Shown here: positions 16,475 through 24,222 of the stretch, one piece after another
Layout of the letters: each line of letters opens with the position of its first letter
Numbering within the stretch: the first letter of the stretch is position 1
Assembly (NCBI GenBank): GCA_963705835.1
Contig: CAVPLC010000037.1
Coordinates: 115,129-179,128, forward strand
Direction: 5' to 3'
Source: Palsa-504 sp963705835
GTDB taxonomy: Bacteria; Actinomycetota; Actinomycetes; Streptosporangiales; Streptosporangiaceae
Length of the DNA stretch: 64,000 nt
Program-made: the position numbers and the translations under genes
The notes under the pieces: generated by a model
The model's input: only the letters and a program-made list of their open reading frames with translations
The model's database searches: none
What the model was told of the DNA's origin: nothing

Positions 16475-16501
16475 CGAACGGTACGTGATGCGTGCCGTTC
16501 G
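16475..16501. repeat. Inverted repeat CGAACGG...CCGTTCG with the dispersed CCGAACGGTACG motif
   Basis: Perfect 7-base arms (16475-16481 and 16495-16501) follow a T-tract 24 bases after the AIM24 stop. The left arm begins a 12-base motif, CCGAACGGTACG, found again at 34681-34692 and 43984-43995, each time after a T-rich stretch. No U-tract follows the hairpin in the AIM24 direction, but read on the minus strand it ends in AAAAA, so a terminator is not supported. Confidence 0.5.
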
Positions 16502-16557
16502 CAACAGTGCGTGCTCACATGGGTATCTGGAATCCCCAACCTCTCCTGGGTACCAGC

Positions 16558-16645
16558 CTTGTAACTCTGCGTAGAGCATAACCCGGAGGATAGGTAACTA
16601 TTACCTTGTTACCCATTGCATTGTGTGCAGCACATAGAGTTACAC
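16558..16645. promoter_or_regulatory. Cluster of GTAAC/GTTAC elements in a 320-base gene-free gap
   Basis: The gap between the AIM24 gene and the next small gene (16451-16770) is less GC-rich than its surroundings. Within about 85 bases it contains TGTAACTCTG, ATAACC, GGTAACTATTACC (arms GGTAA/TTACC, 16593-16605; also GGTAAC/GTTACC 16593-16598/16608-16613) and GAGTTACACTAC, plus TGTGCAGCACA around 16625-16635. Such clustering suggests binding sites for an unidentified regulator. No coding sequence is seen. Confidence 0.35.
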
Positions 16646-16770
16646 TACAAATGGTAGCGAAACAACTTCGCACCGTGTTTCACCGGATAGATGGGCCGGT
16701 GCCCCGCCGGCGGGCCGTGTTAGCCGGCGGGGCACCGCATCAGATCAGAACCGTATTCGAGGTGTGCGTC

Positions 16771-17067
16771 GTGGACAGCAAGTATCCCGACGAGGGCCAG
16801 TCCGCGAGCGACGATGGCGACTCCGGCGCCCGGCTTCCGTTCCGGACCGGCGGCCACGAGCACCGCGCGCCCGTCGAGGCACGCCCCGAACTGCGGGATC
16901 GCGAGACCTACTACGCAGAGCTGCGGTTCGCCGTCCACTGCCAGAGCCGGTCTATCCCTGCACCCCGAGCCGCCCTGGAGGACCAGGAGACGGACATCCG
17001 GAAGCGCCGCCCCGACGATGAAAGCTGGGACGACATGACCGCCCGCTTCGGCGACACCTGGACCTAG
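16771..17067 (+). CDS. Small charged protein, unknown function
   Basis: A 98-residue hydrophilic, acidic protein (MDSKYPDEGQSASDDGDSGA ... RRPDDESWDDMTARFGDTWT). The arrangement of a disordered acidic start, a central RDRETYYAELRFAV helix and a closing W-D-x-M-x-x-x-F tail is common in small actinobacterial proteins without assigned function. The GTG at 16771 has GAGGTG just upstream; the frame is open to 16606, but the extra part overlaps the regulatory-looking repeat cluster. It is convergent with the PHP gene. Confidence 0.5.
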   Translation: MDSKYPDEGQSASDDGDSGARLPFRTGGHEHRAPVEARPELRDRETYYAELRFAVHCQSRSIPAPRAALEDQETDIRKRRPDDESWDDMTARFGDTWT

Positions 17068-17139
17068 AGCCGTCGGCGGCGGCCCGGACCCTTCCTCCGG
17101 CGCTCGGGCGTCTGGCGCCGCCGTCGACATTATTTCCTC

Positions 17140-17215
17140 GGGGGGACGATCCCCCCCAGACCCCCCCTGCTCTTGGGGGGATTTCATCCCCCCAAACCCC
17201 CCTGACCCCCCTGAC
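17140..17215. terminator. G/C-run hairpins between convergent genes
   Basis: There are two strong hairpins: GGGGGG (17140-17145), loop ACGAT, CCCCCC (17151-17156); and TTGGGGGG (17173-17180), loop ATTTCAT, CCCCCCAA (17188-17195). Four more C5-C7 runs follow. The TGA of the PHP gene (17184-17186) lies in the loop of the second hairpin. The location between convergent genes fits a bidirectional transcription end. The minus strand has enough G-runs for a G-quadruplex. Confidence 0.5.
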
Positions 17216-18038
17216 GCCAGAAGTCGAAACGATCGCGCCCGGCCCGAAAGCCGGCCGCCTCCACGACGTCGACCGCCAGCTTGAACTTGTCGCCCACCCG
17301 CCACGGCTGGTGCGCGTCGCTGCCGAACGACACCGCCTTCCCCCCGGCCTCTCGCCACCAGCCCACCAGTTCGGCCGAGACCAGCGGGCTCTTCGTGTTC
17401 ACCTCGAGCACCCGGTCGCTGGCCGCCAGGGCGGCGAGCACGGCCCGGTACTCCTCCTCGAAGTCACGTTCCCGGTACGCCGGCGCGGACCGCGGCCACA
17501 TCCGCCGCGCGAAGTCCAGGTGCGCCAGCACGCCGAAAATACCGCTGCCCTCGATAAGCCGGACCACCTCGGCGAAGTACCTGCGCATGACGTCGCCCGC
17601 CGGCATGAGCGGGAACAGGTCGTCGATGGCCCGCAGCCGTCCGCCGAACGGCACCGCGTGCACCGACCCGAGCACCCGCTCAAAGCCGCCCGTGGCCACC
17701 ACGGCCGCGGCGCTGGCCTCCCACAGGTGGGCCTCGCCGATCTCGGCCCCGGACCAGATCCGCAGCTCGGGGTAGCGCTCGCGGCATTCCTGCACCGACG
17801 CGAGGTACCCGGCGACGTCAAGGGAGCGCATCCAGGCGTAGGGCCGCGGCTCGATGTTCTCCTCGGCGATCCGGTCCCCGTCGGCCGGAACGGTAAAGTC
17901 CAGGTGATCGGTGAAGGCCACGGCCGGCAGCCCCGCCGCCAGCGCCTGCTCGCAGCCGCGCGCCATGGAGGCCGCGGCCGGCGCGTCCCACGACCACTGG
18001 CTGTGCACGTGGTTGTCGGGCGGCAGCACGCTGCCCAT
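17184..18038 (-). CDS. PHP domain-containing phosphoesterase (histidinol-phosphatase-like)
   Basis: A 284-residue PHP metal-dependent phosphoesterase. The PHP motifs are DNHVHSQWSWD (first metal His pair), AFTDHLDF (second), the acidic SGAEIGEAH, LGSVHAV, LAHLDFARR and a final FGSDAHQPW. These match the HisK-type histidinol phosphatase and related PHP enzymes, so a role in histidine synthesis is possible but unproven. The last residues (RQGGQGGLGG) come from the G/C-run hairpin region and look like an accidental extension. It is divergent from the degenerate histidine kinase. Confidence 0.85.
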   Translation of the reverse strand: MGSVLPPDNHVHSQWSWDAPAAASMARGCEQALAAGLPAVAFTDHLDFTVPADGDRIAEENIEPRPYAWMRSLDVAGYLASVQECRERYPELRIWSGAEIGEAHLWEASAAAVVATGGFERVLGSVHAVPFGGRLRAIDDLFPLMPAGDVMRRYFAEVVRLIEGSGIFGVLAHLDFARRMWPRSAPAYRERDFEEEYRAVLAALAASDRVLEVNTKSPLVSAELVGWWREAGGKAVSFGSDAHQPWRVGDKFKLAVDVVEAAGFRAGRDRFDFWRQGGQGGLGG

Positions 18039-18150
18039 TCTGCCGCACGGCCAGCCCTATGCACGCGGTCGGCCGTGCATTCTGCACATTCTGCCCGCGG
18101 GACGGGCCGATCCGTTGCCGGTCAAGCCGGACCGGGAGATAGTGGTCGTT

Positions 18151-20213
18151 ATGATCCCGTTCGGGGCCAACGGGAGCCCTGGGACGCGCGGCCTGGCCGG
18201 TGACGCGCAGCGGCGGGCGACCGCGCTGGCCGTCGCGGTCTTGTGCCTGCTGCTGGGCTCGCGGATGTTCTCGGTCCTGTACTACGGGGCGTCCGGCCAG
18301 CTGCCGTTCACCGTGGCCCTGTTCGTCGTGCCGTTGCTGTACGCCTTCGCGCGCCCCCGGCGGGTCCTGGCCCGCCACCGCGTGACCGTCCTCGCGGTGC
18401 AGGGGGTGCTGACGTGGGTCCCGTTCGCCGTTTTCGGCCACAGCTGGCAGGTCGGAATCGACGGCCTGCTGGCCGGGCTGGTGTTGCTGACGGTGTCCGG
18501 CCGGGCGGCATGGCTGCTGGCCGGGGGCTACTGGCGGCCGAGGTGGCGATCCGGTCCGGCGTGACCGGCCTGCCGGTGAGGCCGGCCTGGTTCGCCGTGT
18601 TCTACGTGGTGACCTACTACGTGGACGACGGGCTTGCGTTCTTCGGGATGATCCGGCTAGCGCAGATCGTCGATGAGGTGGAGGACGCGCGGAGCAGGGC
18701 CGCCGCTCTCGCGGTCGCGGACGAGCGGCTACTGGCCGCCCGGTCGCTGCACTCGGCGGTCGGCCAGCGCCTGGCCTATATCTCGGCGATGGCCGCGGCG
18801 GCGCGCCGTGCCCTGTCCCGCGACGCGGCCCAGGCGCGCGCGCGGATCGCCGAGGCGGGCATCACCGCACGCGAAGCGGTCGCGCGGGCGCGCGAGGTCG
18901 CCGCGGGCGACCGGAGCCTGCCCCGCCGGGAACCGGCCGCCACGCCGTTCACGGGCGCGGTCATCGGCGCGCAACTGGCGTGGCTGGTCGTGCTCGTGAC
19001 GCTGGCCATGTTCGTGGCGGAGAACATCGGATACTCCGTCCAGGCTCACTACAGCGCCCTGCTGCTGGTCCTAGCGGTCGGCGACATCGTGCTGGCCGCG
19101 GCGCTGCAGGTGTACCACTCCGACGCGGTGCGCCGGGGCCGCAGGCCCCGGGCTTGGCCGGTGACGCTGGGGCTGCAGGCGGTGCTGGTGTACGCGTTCT
19201 TGTTCCCGTTCGTCTGGGCCTACGTCGGAGTCCTCGGCGGGTTCCTGGCCGGTTCGGTGCTGCTCCTGGTCCCCGGCCGGTGGCGGTGGGCGGGATACGG
19301 GGCGGTGGTAGCCAGCTGGGCGGCGTTGTACACCGCGCTGTCGCTGCGGGGAAACACGGTCGCAGCCGGGCAGCAGCTTCGGCTCGCGTTCATGGCCGCG
19401 GCCGTCGCAGCGGAAATCGGCCTGTTGGTGTACGGGCTGTCGCGGCTGGCCGGGCTGGCCCGCGAGCTGGAGGGGCTGCACGGTGAGCTGGCCCGGGCGG
19501 CGGCCGTGCGGGAGCGGCTGCGGGTCGCCAGGGACGTGCACGACCTGCTGGGGCTTGGCCTGTCGGCGGTCGCGCTCAAGACCGACCTGATCGGCGCGCT
19601 GATCGGCCGCGACGACAGCAGGGCCGCGGCCGAGATGGAGGAGATGGGACGGATCTGCGCGGCGGCCCGCGCCGACATCCGCCTGGTCACCGGGGACGGC
19701 CAGCGGCTGTCGCTGGCCGACGAGCTCACCGCCGCCAGGCAGATCCTCGCCTCGGCCGGCGTCGAGGTGCGCGCGGGCATCCCCGCGGGCCCGCTGCCCG
19801 CGACCGCGGACGACGTGCTGGCGCCCGTGCTGCGCGAGGCCATCACCAACGTCCTGCGCCACGCCGCCGCCACGGCCTGCGCGATCGAGGTGACGGCCGA
19901 CGGCTCGGCGGTGCGGCTGCGGGTCAGCAACGACGGCGCCACCGAACCGGGAGCCGCCGCCCGCCCGGCCGCCGACGGCGGCGGGCGCGGCCTGGCCAAC
20001 CTCAGCGCGCGAGTGCAGGCCGCGGGCGGGCAGCTGACCAGCCGCCGTCTCGGCGGCCGGTTCGAGCTGACCGCGCAGATCCCGCTACCTGGCCAGCCTG
20101 GCGTCGATGACCTGCTCGCCGCCGGCCACGGCGCGGATCGCGCGGATGAGACCCTCGGCGGGCCCGTCCTTGAGCAGGTATCCGGATACCCCGGCGGCCA
20201 GCGCCGCGGTTAG
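18151..20213 (+). pseudogene. Two-component sensor histidine kinase, frameshifted
   Basis: The gene opens at ATG 18151 (MIPFGANGSPG, four N-terminal membrane helices to about 18530), and that frame ends at 18564. The continuation is in another frame from about 18525: LLAAEVAIRSGVTGLPVRPA, then a helical linker, a second membrane block, the HisKA_3 phosphoacceptor RVARDVHDLLGLGLSAVALK, and the HATPase pattern LREAITNVLRHAA. One indel near 18525-18545 therefore splits a kinase of about 650 residues into a short membrane piece and an untranslated kinase. The kinase fold ends at FELTAQIPL (about 20088), but its frame runs on to 20213, antisense across the truncated response regulator, so its own stop seems lost. 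Confidence 0.75.
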
Positions 20214-20480
20214 GTTGCCCGGCGCGTCCAGGCCGGTGAGGATCAGCACCCGGCAGCCGGGGAGCCTTCCGGCCAGCTCGGCGGCCGCGGTGATGCCGTC
20301 GACGCCGGGCAGGCCGATGTCCAGCAGCGCCACGTCCGGGCGGTGCTCCAGCGCGGCGGGCACGATCTGGTCCCCGGCCGCCAGCGTGGCGGCCACCTCG
20401 ATGTCGTCCTCGAGGCTGAGCAGCGCGACCAGCGTCTCCCGGACCACCCGTGCGTCCTCGGCGATCAGAACCCGGATCAC
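20085..20480 (-). pseudogene. NarL/FixJ-type response regulator lacking its output domain
   Basis: A receiver domain beginning at GTG 20480 (VIRVLIAEDARVVRETLVAL) has the phospho-acceptor Asp in DVALLDIGLPGVDG, the Thr in VLILTGLD, and Lys in GYLLKDGPAEG. The protein stops at VAGGEQVIDARLAR (20085), exactly where the linker to a LuxR-type HTH should begin. The intact relative at 20614 continues with NPLSPREAEVLRRFAASAGP. The missing HTH would lie where the convergent kinase gene now ends, so a deletion at this junction is likely. An ATG at 20528 is an alternative start. It may still be translated as a lone receiver. Confidence 0.7.
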
Positions 20481-20613
20481 CGCGTCCCCGCCGTCGCCAT
20501 CGCATCCACCTGGTCCAGTCTCGGTCATCAGCGCCGATTGCGTAACCGGCTCAGCGCACCAAGCGTCCGTGCAGACCGCACCCGCCGCCCGTGCAGTTTG
20601 CACCGGGCCGGGT

Positions 20614-21220
20614 TTACAGCCAGCCGGCCTCGGCGGCGATCCGCACCGCATCGACCCGGTTGCGCGCGCCGAGCTTGGTGACCGCCGCCGCCAGGTAGTT
20701 GCGCACCGTCCCGTACGACAGGAACATCGTGGCGGCGATCTCCGCCGGGCCGGCGCTGGCCGCGAACCGGCGCAGCACCTCCGCCTCGCGCGGCGACAGC
20801 GGGTTGTCCGGCACCTGCAGGGCCGCCACCGCCAGCTTCGGGTCGATCACCGCCTCGCCCGCCGCGACCCGCCGGATCGCGTCGACCAGCTCCCCGGACG
20901 GCGTCTCCTTGGGCAGGAAGCCTGCCACCCCGGCGGCCAGCGCCCGGCGCAGGTTCCCGGGCCTGCCCAGCACGGTCAAGATCAGCACCCGGCAGCCCGG
21001 GGCATTGCTCGCCGAGCTGCGCCGCGGCGCTCAGCCCGTCGGTGCCGGGCAGGTCGATATCGACCACCGCCACGTCGGGCCGCTCCGCCATCGCCGTCGG
21101 CACGATGGCATCGCCGTCGGCGACCTGCGCGACCACGTCGATGTCGTCTTCCAGGCTCAGCACCGCGGTCAGCGTGTCACGCAGGATCCGCATGTCCTCG
21201 GCCACCAGAACGCGGATCAC
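20614..21220 (-). pseudogene. NarL/FixJ-type response regulator, frameshifted in the receiver
   Basis: GTG 21220, preceded by GGAGGT, starts VIRVLVAEDMRILRDTLTAV with the Asp in DVAVVDIDLPGTDG. The frame is lost after QLGEQCPG, near 20998-21010. The other frame resumes GCRVLILTVLGRPGNLRRAL, continues with GFLPKETPSGELVDAIRR, and ends with a LuxR-type HTH (SPREAEVLRRFAASAGPAEI, MFLSYGTVRNYLAAAVTKLG). A single-base change restores the gene. It is a paralogue of the neighbouring truncated regulator, and both belong with the divergent broken kinase. Confidence 0.75.
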
Positions 21221-21350
21221 GTGACCTCCCGGTATCCTCGGCAACCACCCGCCGGGCACGACCCTATCCGCCGGGCCCCATCGGCCAGGCAGGGCATGCC
21301 CCCGTGCTGCCCCGCCTGGCGGCTGGCGCGAACGAGATACACGATCGTGG

Positions 21351-21572
21351 TTAGCGCCCGGCGTCACACGCCGCGCACCTGTCCGAGCCGCGGCAGCCTG
21401 TTGCGCCATCGGGCGCGCACGCGCCGGCCCCGTCCGGCGCCCGCGCGGCGCGGCGGGCCGCCGCCACATCACCGGCGCGGCGGGCCTGGCGCGCCCGCCG
21501 CCAGTCGCCGGCCTTGGCGATCATCTCCTTGTTGCGCTCGGCGGCGAGCTGCTGCCGGATCAGCGGATGCAT
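21351..21572 (-). CDS. Small basic protein coupled to the WhiB gene
   Basis: A 73-residue protein (MHPLIRQQLAAERNKEMIAK followed by Arg/Ala-rich helix) of a type common in actinomycetes and without assigned function. The start is decided by a perfect GGAGGA four bases before ATG 21572; it overlaps the WhiB stop region by 13 bases, so the two are translated together. The C-terminus carries a Cys-rich end (CAPDGATGCRGSDRCAACDA) with five cysteines in 20 residues, possibly metal binding. Confidence 0.6.
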   Translation of the reverse strand: MHPLIRQQLAAERNKEMIAKAGDWRRARQARRAGDVAAARRAARAPDGAGACAPDGATGCRGSDRCAACDAGR

Positions 21573-21859
21573 GGTGTCCTCCTGGGCGTGCCGGGCGGGC
21601 GGCCGCGCGGCCTCTTGCGCGCGGCGACGGTGCCGTCGATGAAGATCTCGCCGCCCCAGACCCCGTACGGCTCCGTGCGCTCGACCGCGCCGGCCAGGCA
21701 GCAGCGGCGTACCGGGCAGGGCCCGCAGAAGACCTTGGCCAGCTCCAGATCGGCTGGCTGTTCGGAGAACCATAGCCGCGGGTCCTCGCGCTGGCAGGGC
21801 AGCGGGCCATCGATCACGCACGCCGGGCTGGCCAGGAAGGTCATCGAGTTGGCGAGCAT
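21560..21859 (-). CDS. WhiB family iron-sulfur regulator, WhiB7/WblC-like with AT-hook
   Basis: A 99-residue Wbl protein. The cluster ligands follow the WhiB pattern: Cys in GPLPCQRED, then CGPCPVRRCC (C-x2-C-x5-C with an extra Cys). The Wbl turn YGVWGGEIF comes next, and the tail RKRPRGRPPGTPRR holds an RGRP AT-hook. The AT-hook tail is the hallmark of WhiB7/WblC, the activator of intrinsic antibiotic resistance. WhiB7 genes normally have a long leader with an upstream ORF; here a small ORF ends six bases before the start. The call as WhiB7-like is by motif only. Confidence 0.82.
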   Translation of the reverse strand: MLANSMTFLASPACVIDGPLPCQREDPRLWFSEQPADLELAKVFCGPCPVRRCCLAGAVERTEPYGVWGGEIFIDGTVAARKRPRGRPPGTPRRTPCIR

Positions 21860-21865
21860 GACGCG

Positions 21866-22114
21866 CTACCGCGAGTCAGGGACGTAAGCCGTGGCTGCTC
21901 GCCCGCCCGCCCGCGCCCGGCGGGCGAGAGCCCTGATACGGCGGACCAGCTGGTGAGCGTGGACAATGTCGGGGTCGCGCGGGTCGACCGGCAGCGGCTC
22001 CTGCCTCCCGTCGGCCGGTGCGTGACGGCGCCTTGCCCTTTGGATCTGGGCCCTTTGGATCTGGACCTTGTGGATCTGGGCCTTGTGGATCTGGGCCTCG
22101 TGGGTCTGCCTCAT
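21866..22114 (-). CDS. Small protein with five-residue tandem repeats, just upstream of the WhiB gene
   Basis: An 82-residue basic ORF starting at ATG 22114 with GGGAAGG eight bases upstream. Its N-terminus is a tandem repeat of Q-I-(H/Q)-(K/R)-(A/V) (EAQIHKAQIHKVQIQRAQIQ), and its C-terminus an Arg-rich helix (HQLVRRIRALARRARAGG). The repeat is also open in other frames (LDLGP-type on the plus strand), so coding is not certain. The stop is six bases before the WhiB start, so it could act as a coupled leader ORF. Confidence 0.4.
   Translation of the reverse strand: MRQTHEAQIHKAQIHKVQIQRAQIQRARRRHAPADGRQEPLPVDPRDPDIVHAHQLVRRIRALARRARAGGRAATAYVPDSR
22041..22100. repeat. 15-base tandem repeat, four units
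   Basis: The units TGGATCTGGGCCCTT, TGGATCTGGACCTTG, TGGATCTGGGCCTTG and TGGATCTGGGCCTCG follow head to tail, and a degenerate fifth begins at 22101. It falls in the 5' part of the small ORF upstream of the WhiB gene. Confidence 0.9.
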
Positions 22115-22320
22115 CCGCGGAGCCTTCCCGTCAGGGCCGGTCGCGGCGCCGATGCCCGCACCGCGATGGCGTCTGGAGTGGCTGGCTGGCCACCGTCTCA
22201 GCGTCCGCTTTTACGAGCAGGCGCAGCCAGTGCCTGCGGCACCAGTGCGTTGTGGGTTCCTCACCCGGGCGGGCATGCGTTCTGCATCAGGCCGCGCCCG
22301 GCCCGGCGGACGCGGCCCGG

Positions 22321-22800
22321 CTACCAGTCCTGCTGGCGGGGTTTGGCCGAGGTGATCACGTAGACCTCGCCCGGCGCAGGGTCCGGATCCTTGACCGCGG
22401 GCAGGGCGGGCGGCTCCGCGATGGCCGGCGTATCCGCAGGCTCCGGGGGGCCCTGCTGGTCGTCGCCGTCGGCCCGGCGCTTCTTCGCGTCGGAGGTGAT
22501 CTTCGCGGCCAGCTTCTGCCAGCGGTCCTCCCACTCGGCGACGTTCCCGCCGCAGGCGCGCACGTACGCCACGGCGACGGGAAGGGTAGGCAGCCGAAGG
22601 CCGCCCGCCGCCGAGGCGAGCGTCTTCATGGTGTAGTGCGAGGTCTCGGCCATCTCCGGGTAGTCGAGCTCGGCCTTGGCCCGCAGCGCCCGCAGGTCCC
22701 TGGCGAACGAGTCCAGCCCGTCCGGCGCGATGCTGGCCACCGGCTGCGCCGCGCCCGTCGGCCGCTCGCCGGGAAGCGCGGACTCCCGCTGACGGATCAC
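22321..22800 (-). CDS. Helix-turn-helix (XRE-like) protein
   Basis: A 159-residue protein with an XRE-like domain at about residues 30-97 (LDSFARDLRALRAKAELDYP, then LPTLPVAVAYVRACGGNVAE followed by a Trp-rich end). It is closely similar to the N-terminus of the gene at 25903-27442. The start is placed at GTG 22800, whose GTGA overlaps the stop of the upstream Gly/Pro-rich gene. The alternative is that both are one gene (low-complexity N-terminus plus HTH) split by a frameshift in the GC-rich repeats near 22800-22910. The C-terminal tail is Pro-rich. Confidence 0.65.
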   Translation of the reverse strand: MIRQRESALPGERPTGAAQPVASIAPDGLDSFARDLRALRAKAELDYPEMAETSHYTMKTLASAAGGLRLPTLPVAVAYVRACGGNVAEWEDRWQKLAAKITSDAKKRRADGDDQQGPPEPADTPAIAEPPALPAVKDPDPAPGEVYVITSAKPRQQDW

Positions 22801-24032
22801 CGGCCCCGCCGCGGCCCCGCCGCTCCGGGCCCCGCCGCTCCCGGTCCAGCCAGCCCCGGTCCAGCCAGCCCCGGTCCAGCCAGCCCCGGTCCAGCCAGCC
22901 CCGCCGGCCCCGCGGCCCCCGGCCCCGGTGGCTCGGCCGAGATCGGGACCCCCCGGCCCGCCGGGGGTACCCGCAGGTGCTCCCAGCCGCTCCCGCCGTC
23001 CGTGCGAGCGCCGCCGTAGCCACCTCCCGCACCGGGTGGCGCACCGGGAGCCGGAGACGGCCGACCCGGCCGGTTCCACGTTCCGCCCGGCGGATCCTGC
23101 CCCTGACCCGGCCCGGGCCGGCTCCGTGTCCCGCCCGCCGGACCCGCCGAACCCGCCGTCCCCGGGTGGTACAGCCGGTCGGCGCCGGGAGGAACACGCC
23201 GCCCGTTCGGCAGCCGGTACTGGCGCCGCCCCGTAGGCCCGCCGTCCGCGGCGCTGCCGCCCGGGGCGCTGCCGCCCGGACCGTAGCCGCCCGCCTGGTT
23301 ACCGCTCGCGGGGTAGCCGCCGCCCGGATTGCCGCCCGGAGGATAGCCGTTCCTGGGATAGCCGCCGCCCTGGTTACCGCTCCCGGAATACCCGCCTACC
23401 GGGTCGCCGCTCGGAGGGTAGCCGCTCCTGGGATAGCCGCGGCCCGGGTCGCCCCCCGGGTAGTCGCCGTTCGCGGGATAGCCGCTGAGCGGTTCGCCCT
23501 TCGAGCGATAACCGTCGGCCGCGGCGCCGTTCCCGGGGTAGCCGCTCACGGGATACCCGCCAGCCGGATCACCGTTCCCTGGGTGACCGCCAGCCGGGTC
23601 GCCGTTCGTTTGATACCCGCCGGCTGGGTCGCCCTTCCCTGGGTAGCCACCGGCCGGGTCGCCGTTCGGGCGGTAGCCGCTGCCGGGCTGGCCGCCGGGC
23701 GGCGCGAAGCGGCCCGGCTGCTGCATGCGCGGACCGCCCGGCTGGCGGAGCCGCGACTGATACGGTGGCCGATCGCCCGGCCGCCGCAGCAGCTGGCCGT
23801 AGTATTCGTCGTCCTCCGCGTCCCCCAGCCCGTCCACCCCTTTAGCCCCGTCCGCCCTCCGTGCACCGGTTCCGGCCGCGCCGCCTCCCGGGCGGAATGC
23901 CCGGCGTTCACCCAAGCGCCGTCTCCTGGGCGCGCCGTACGCGTCTCGGCCCAGACCGGAGTCACCACGTTCCACCAGGTACCTCCTGGACCTATTGTCC
24001 AGCCGAGCCGCGGGACAGATGCCCTTATCCAA
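22797..24032 (-). CDS. Gly/Pro/Tyr-rich low-complexity protein
   Basis: A 411-residue disordered protein. After a basic N-terminus (about 1-85) it has degenerate 10-residue repeats such as GDPAGGYPGK, GDPAGGYQTN, GDPAGGHPGN and GDPAGGYPVS (about residues 120-260), then a Pro-rich part with RRQYRLPNGRRVPPGADRLY, and ends in GLAGP repeats. It is probably expressed with, or was once fused to, the HTH protein that overlaps its stop. Such G-Y-P repeats suggest a phase-separating or surface-interacting region, but no function can be assigned. Confidence 0.55.
   Translation of the reverse strand: MDKGICPAARLDNRSRRYLVERGDSGLGRDAYGAPRRRRLGERRAFRPGGGAAGTGARRADGAKGVDGLGDAEDDEYYGQLLRRPGDRPPYQSRLRQPGGPRMQQPGRFAPPGGQPGSGYRPNGDPAGGYPGKGDPAGGYQTNGDPAGGHPGNGDPAGGYPVSGYPGNGAAADGYRSKGEPLSGYPANGDYPGGDPGRGYPRSGYPPSGDPVGGYSGSGNQGGGYPRNGYPPGGNPGGGYPASGNQAGGYGPGGSAPGGSAADGGPTGRRQYRLPNGRRVPPGADRLYHPGTAGSAGPAGGTRSRPGPGQGQDPPGGTWNRPGRPSPAPGAPPGAGGGYGGARTDGGSGWEHLRVPPAGRGVPISAEPPGPGAAGPAGLAGPGLAGPGLAGPGLAGPGAAGPGAAGPRRGR
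22841..22900 (-). repeat. 15-base tandem repeat, four perfect units
   Basis: CCGGTCCAGCCAGCC is repeated four times without error at 22841-22855, 22856-22870, 22871-22885 and 22886-22900. On the coding strand it gives GLAGP repeats. It is the most likely place for replication slippage in this gene. Confidence 0.95.
23530..23690 (-). repeat. 30-base degenerate repeats encoding GDPAGGYxxx units
   Basis: Repeats of about 30 bases, with core GGTACCCGCCGGCCGGGTCGC-like sequence varying in several positions, run through this interval and fade out to about 23280. They keep the reading frame of the Gly/Pro-rich gene. Confidence 0.7.
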
Positions 24033-24222
24033 CGAGTGTAGGTCGGGAGAAATCCCCTGTAGGACCTAGACGGCTAATTGTCACTAATTGAACATAATCG
24101 TGGGGTATTGCCCGGGTAACGCCGTGTATCAAATGCTCCACCCGCCTGGCCGCCGGGGGAGTGATACGAACGGCAGCCAACGGGGGATACCCTCGACACA
24201 GAATCATTCAGCGGAGCGGCCC

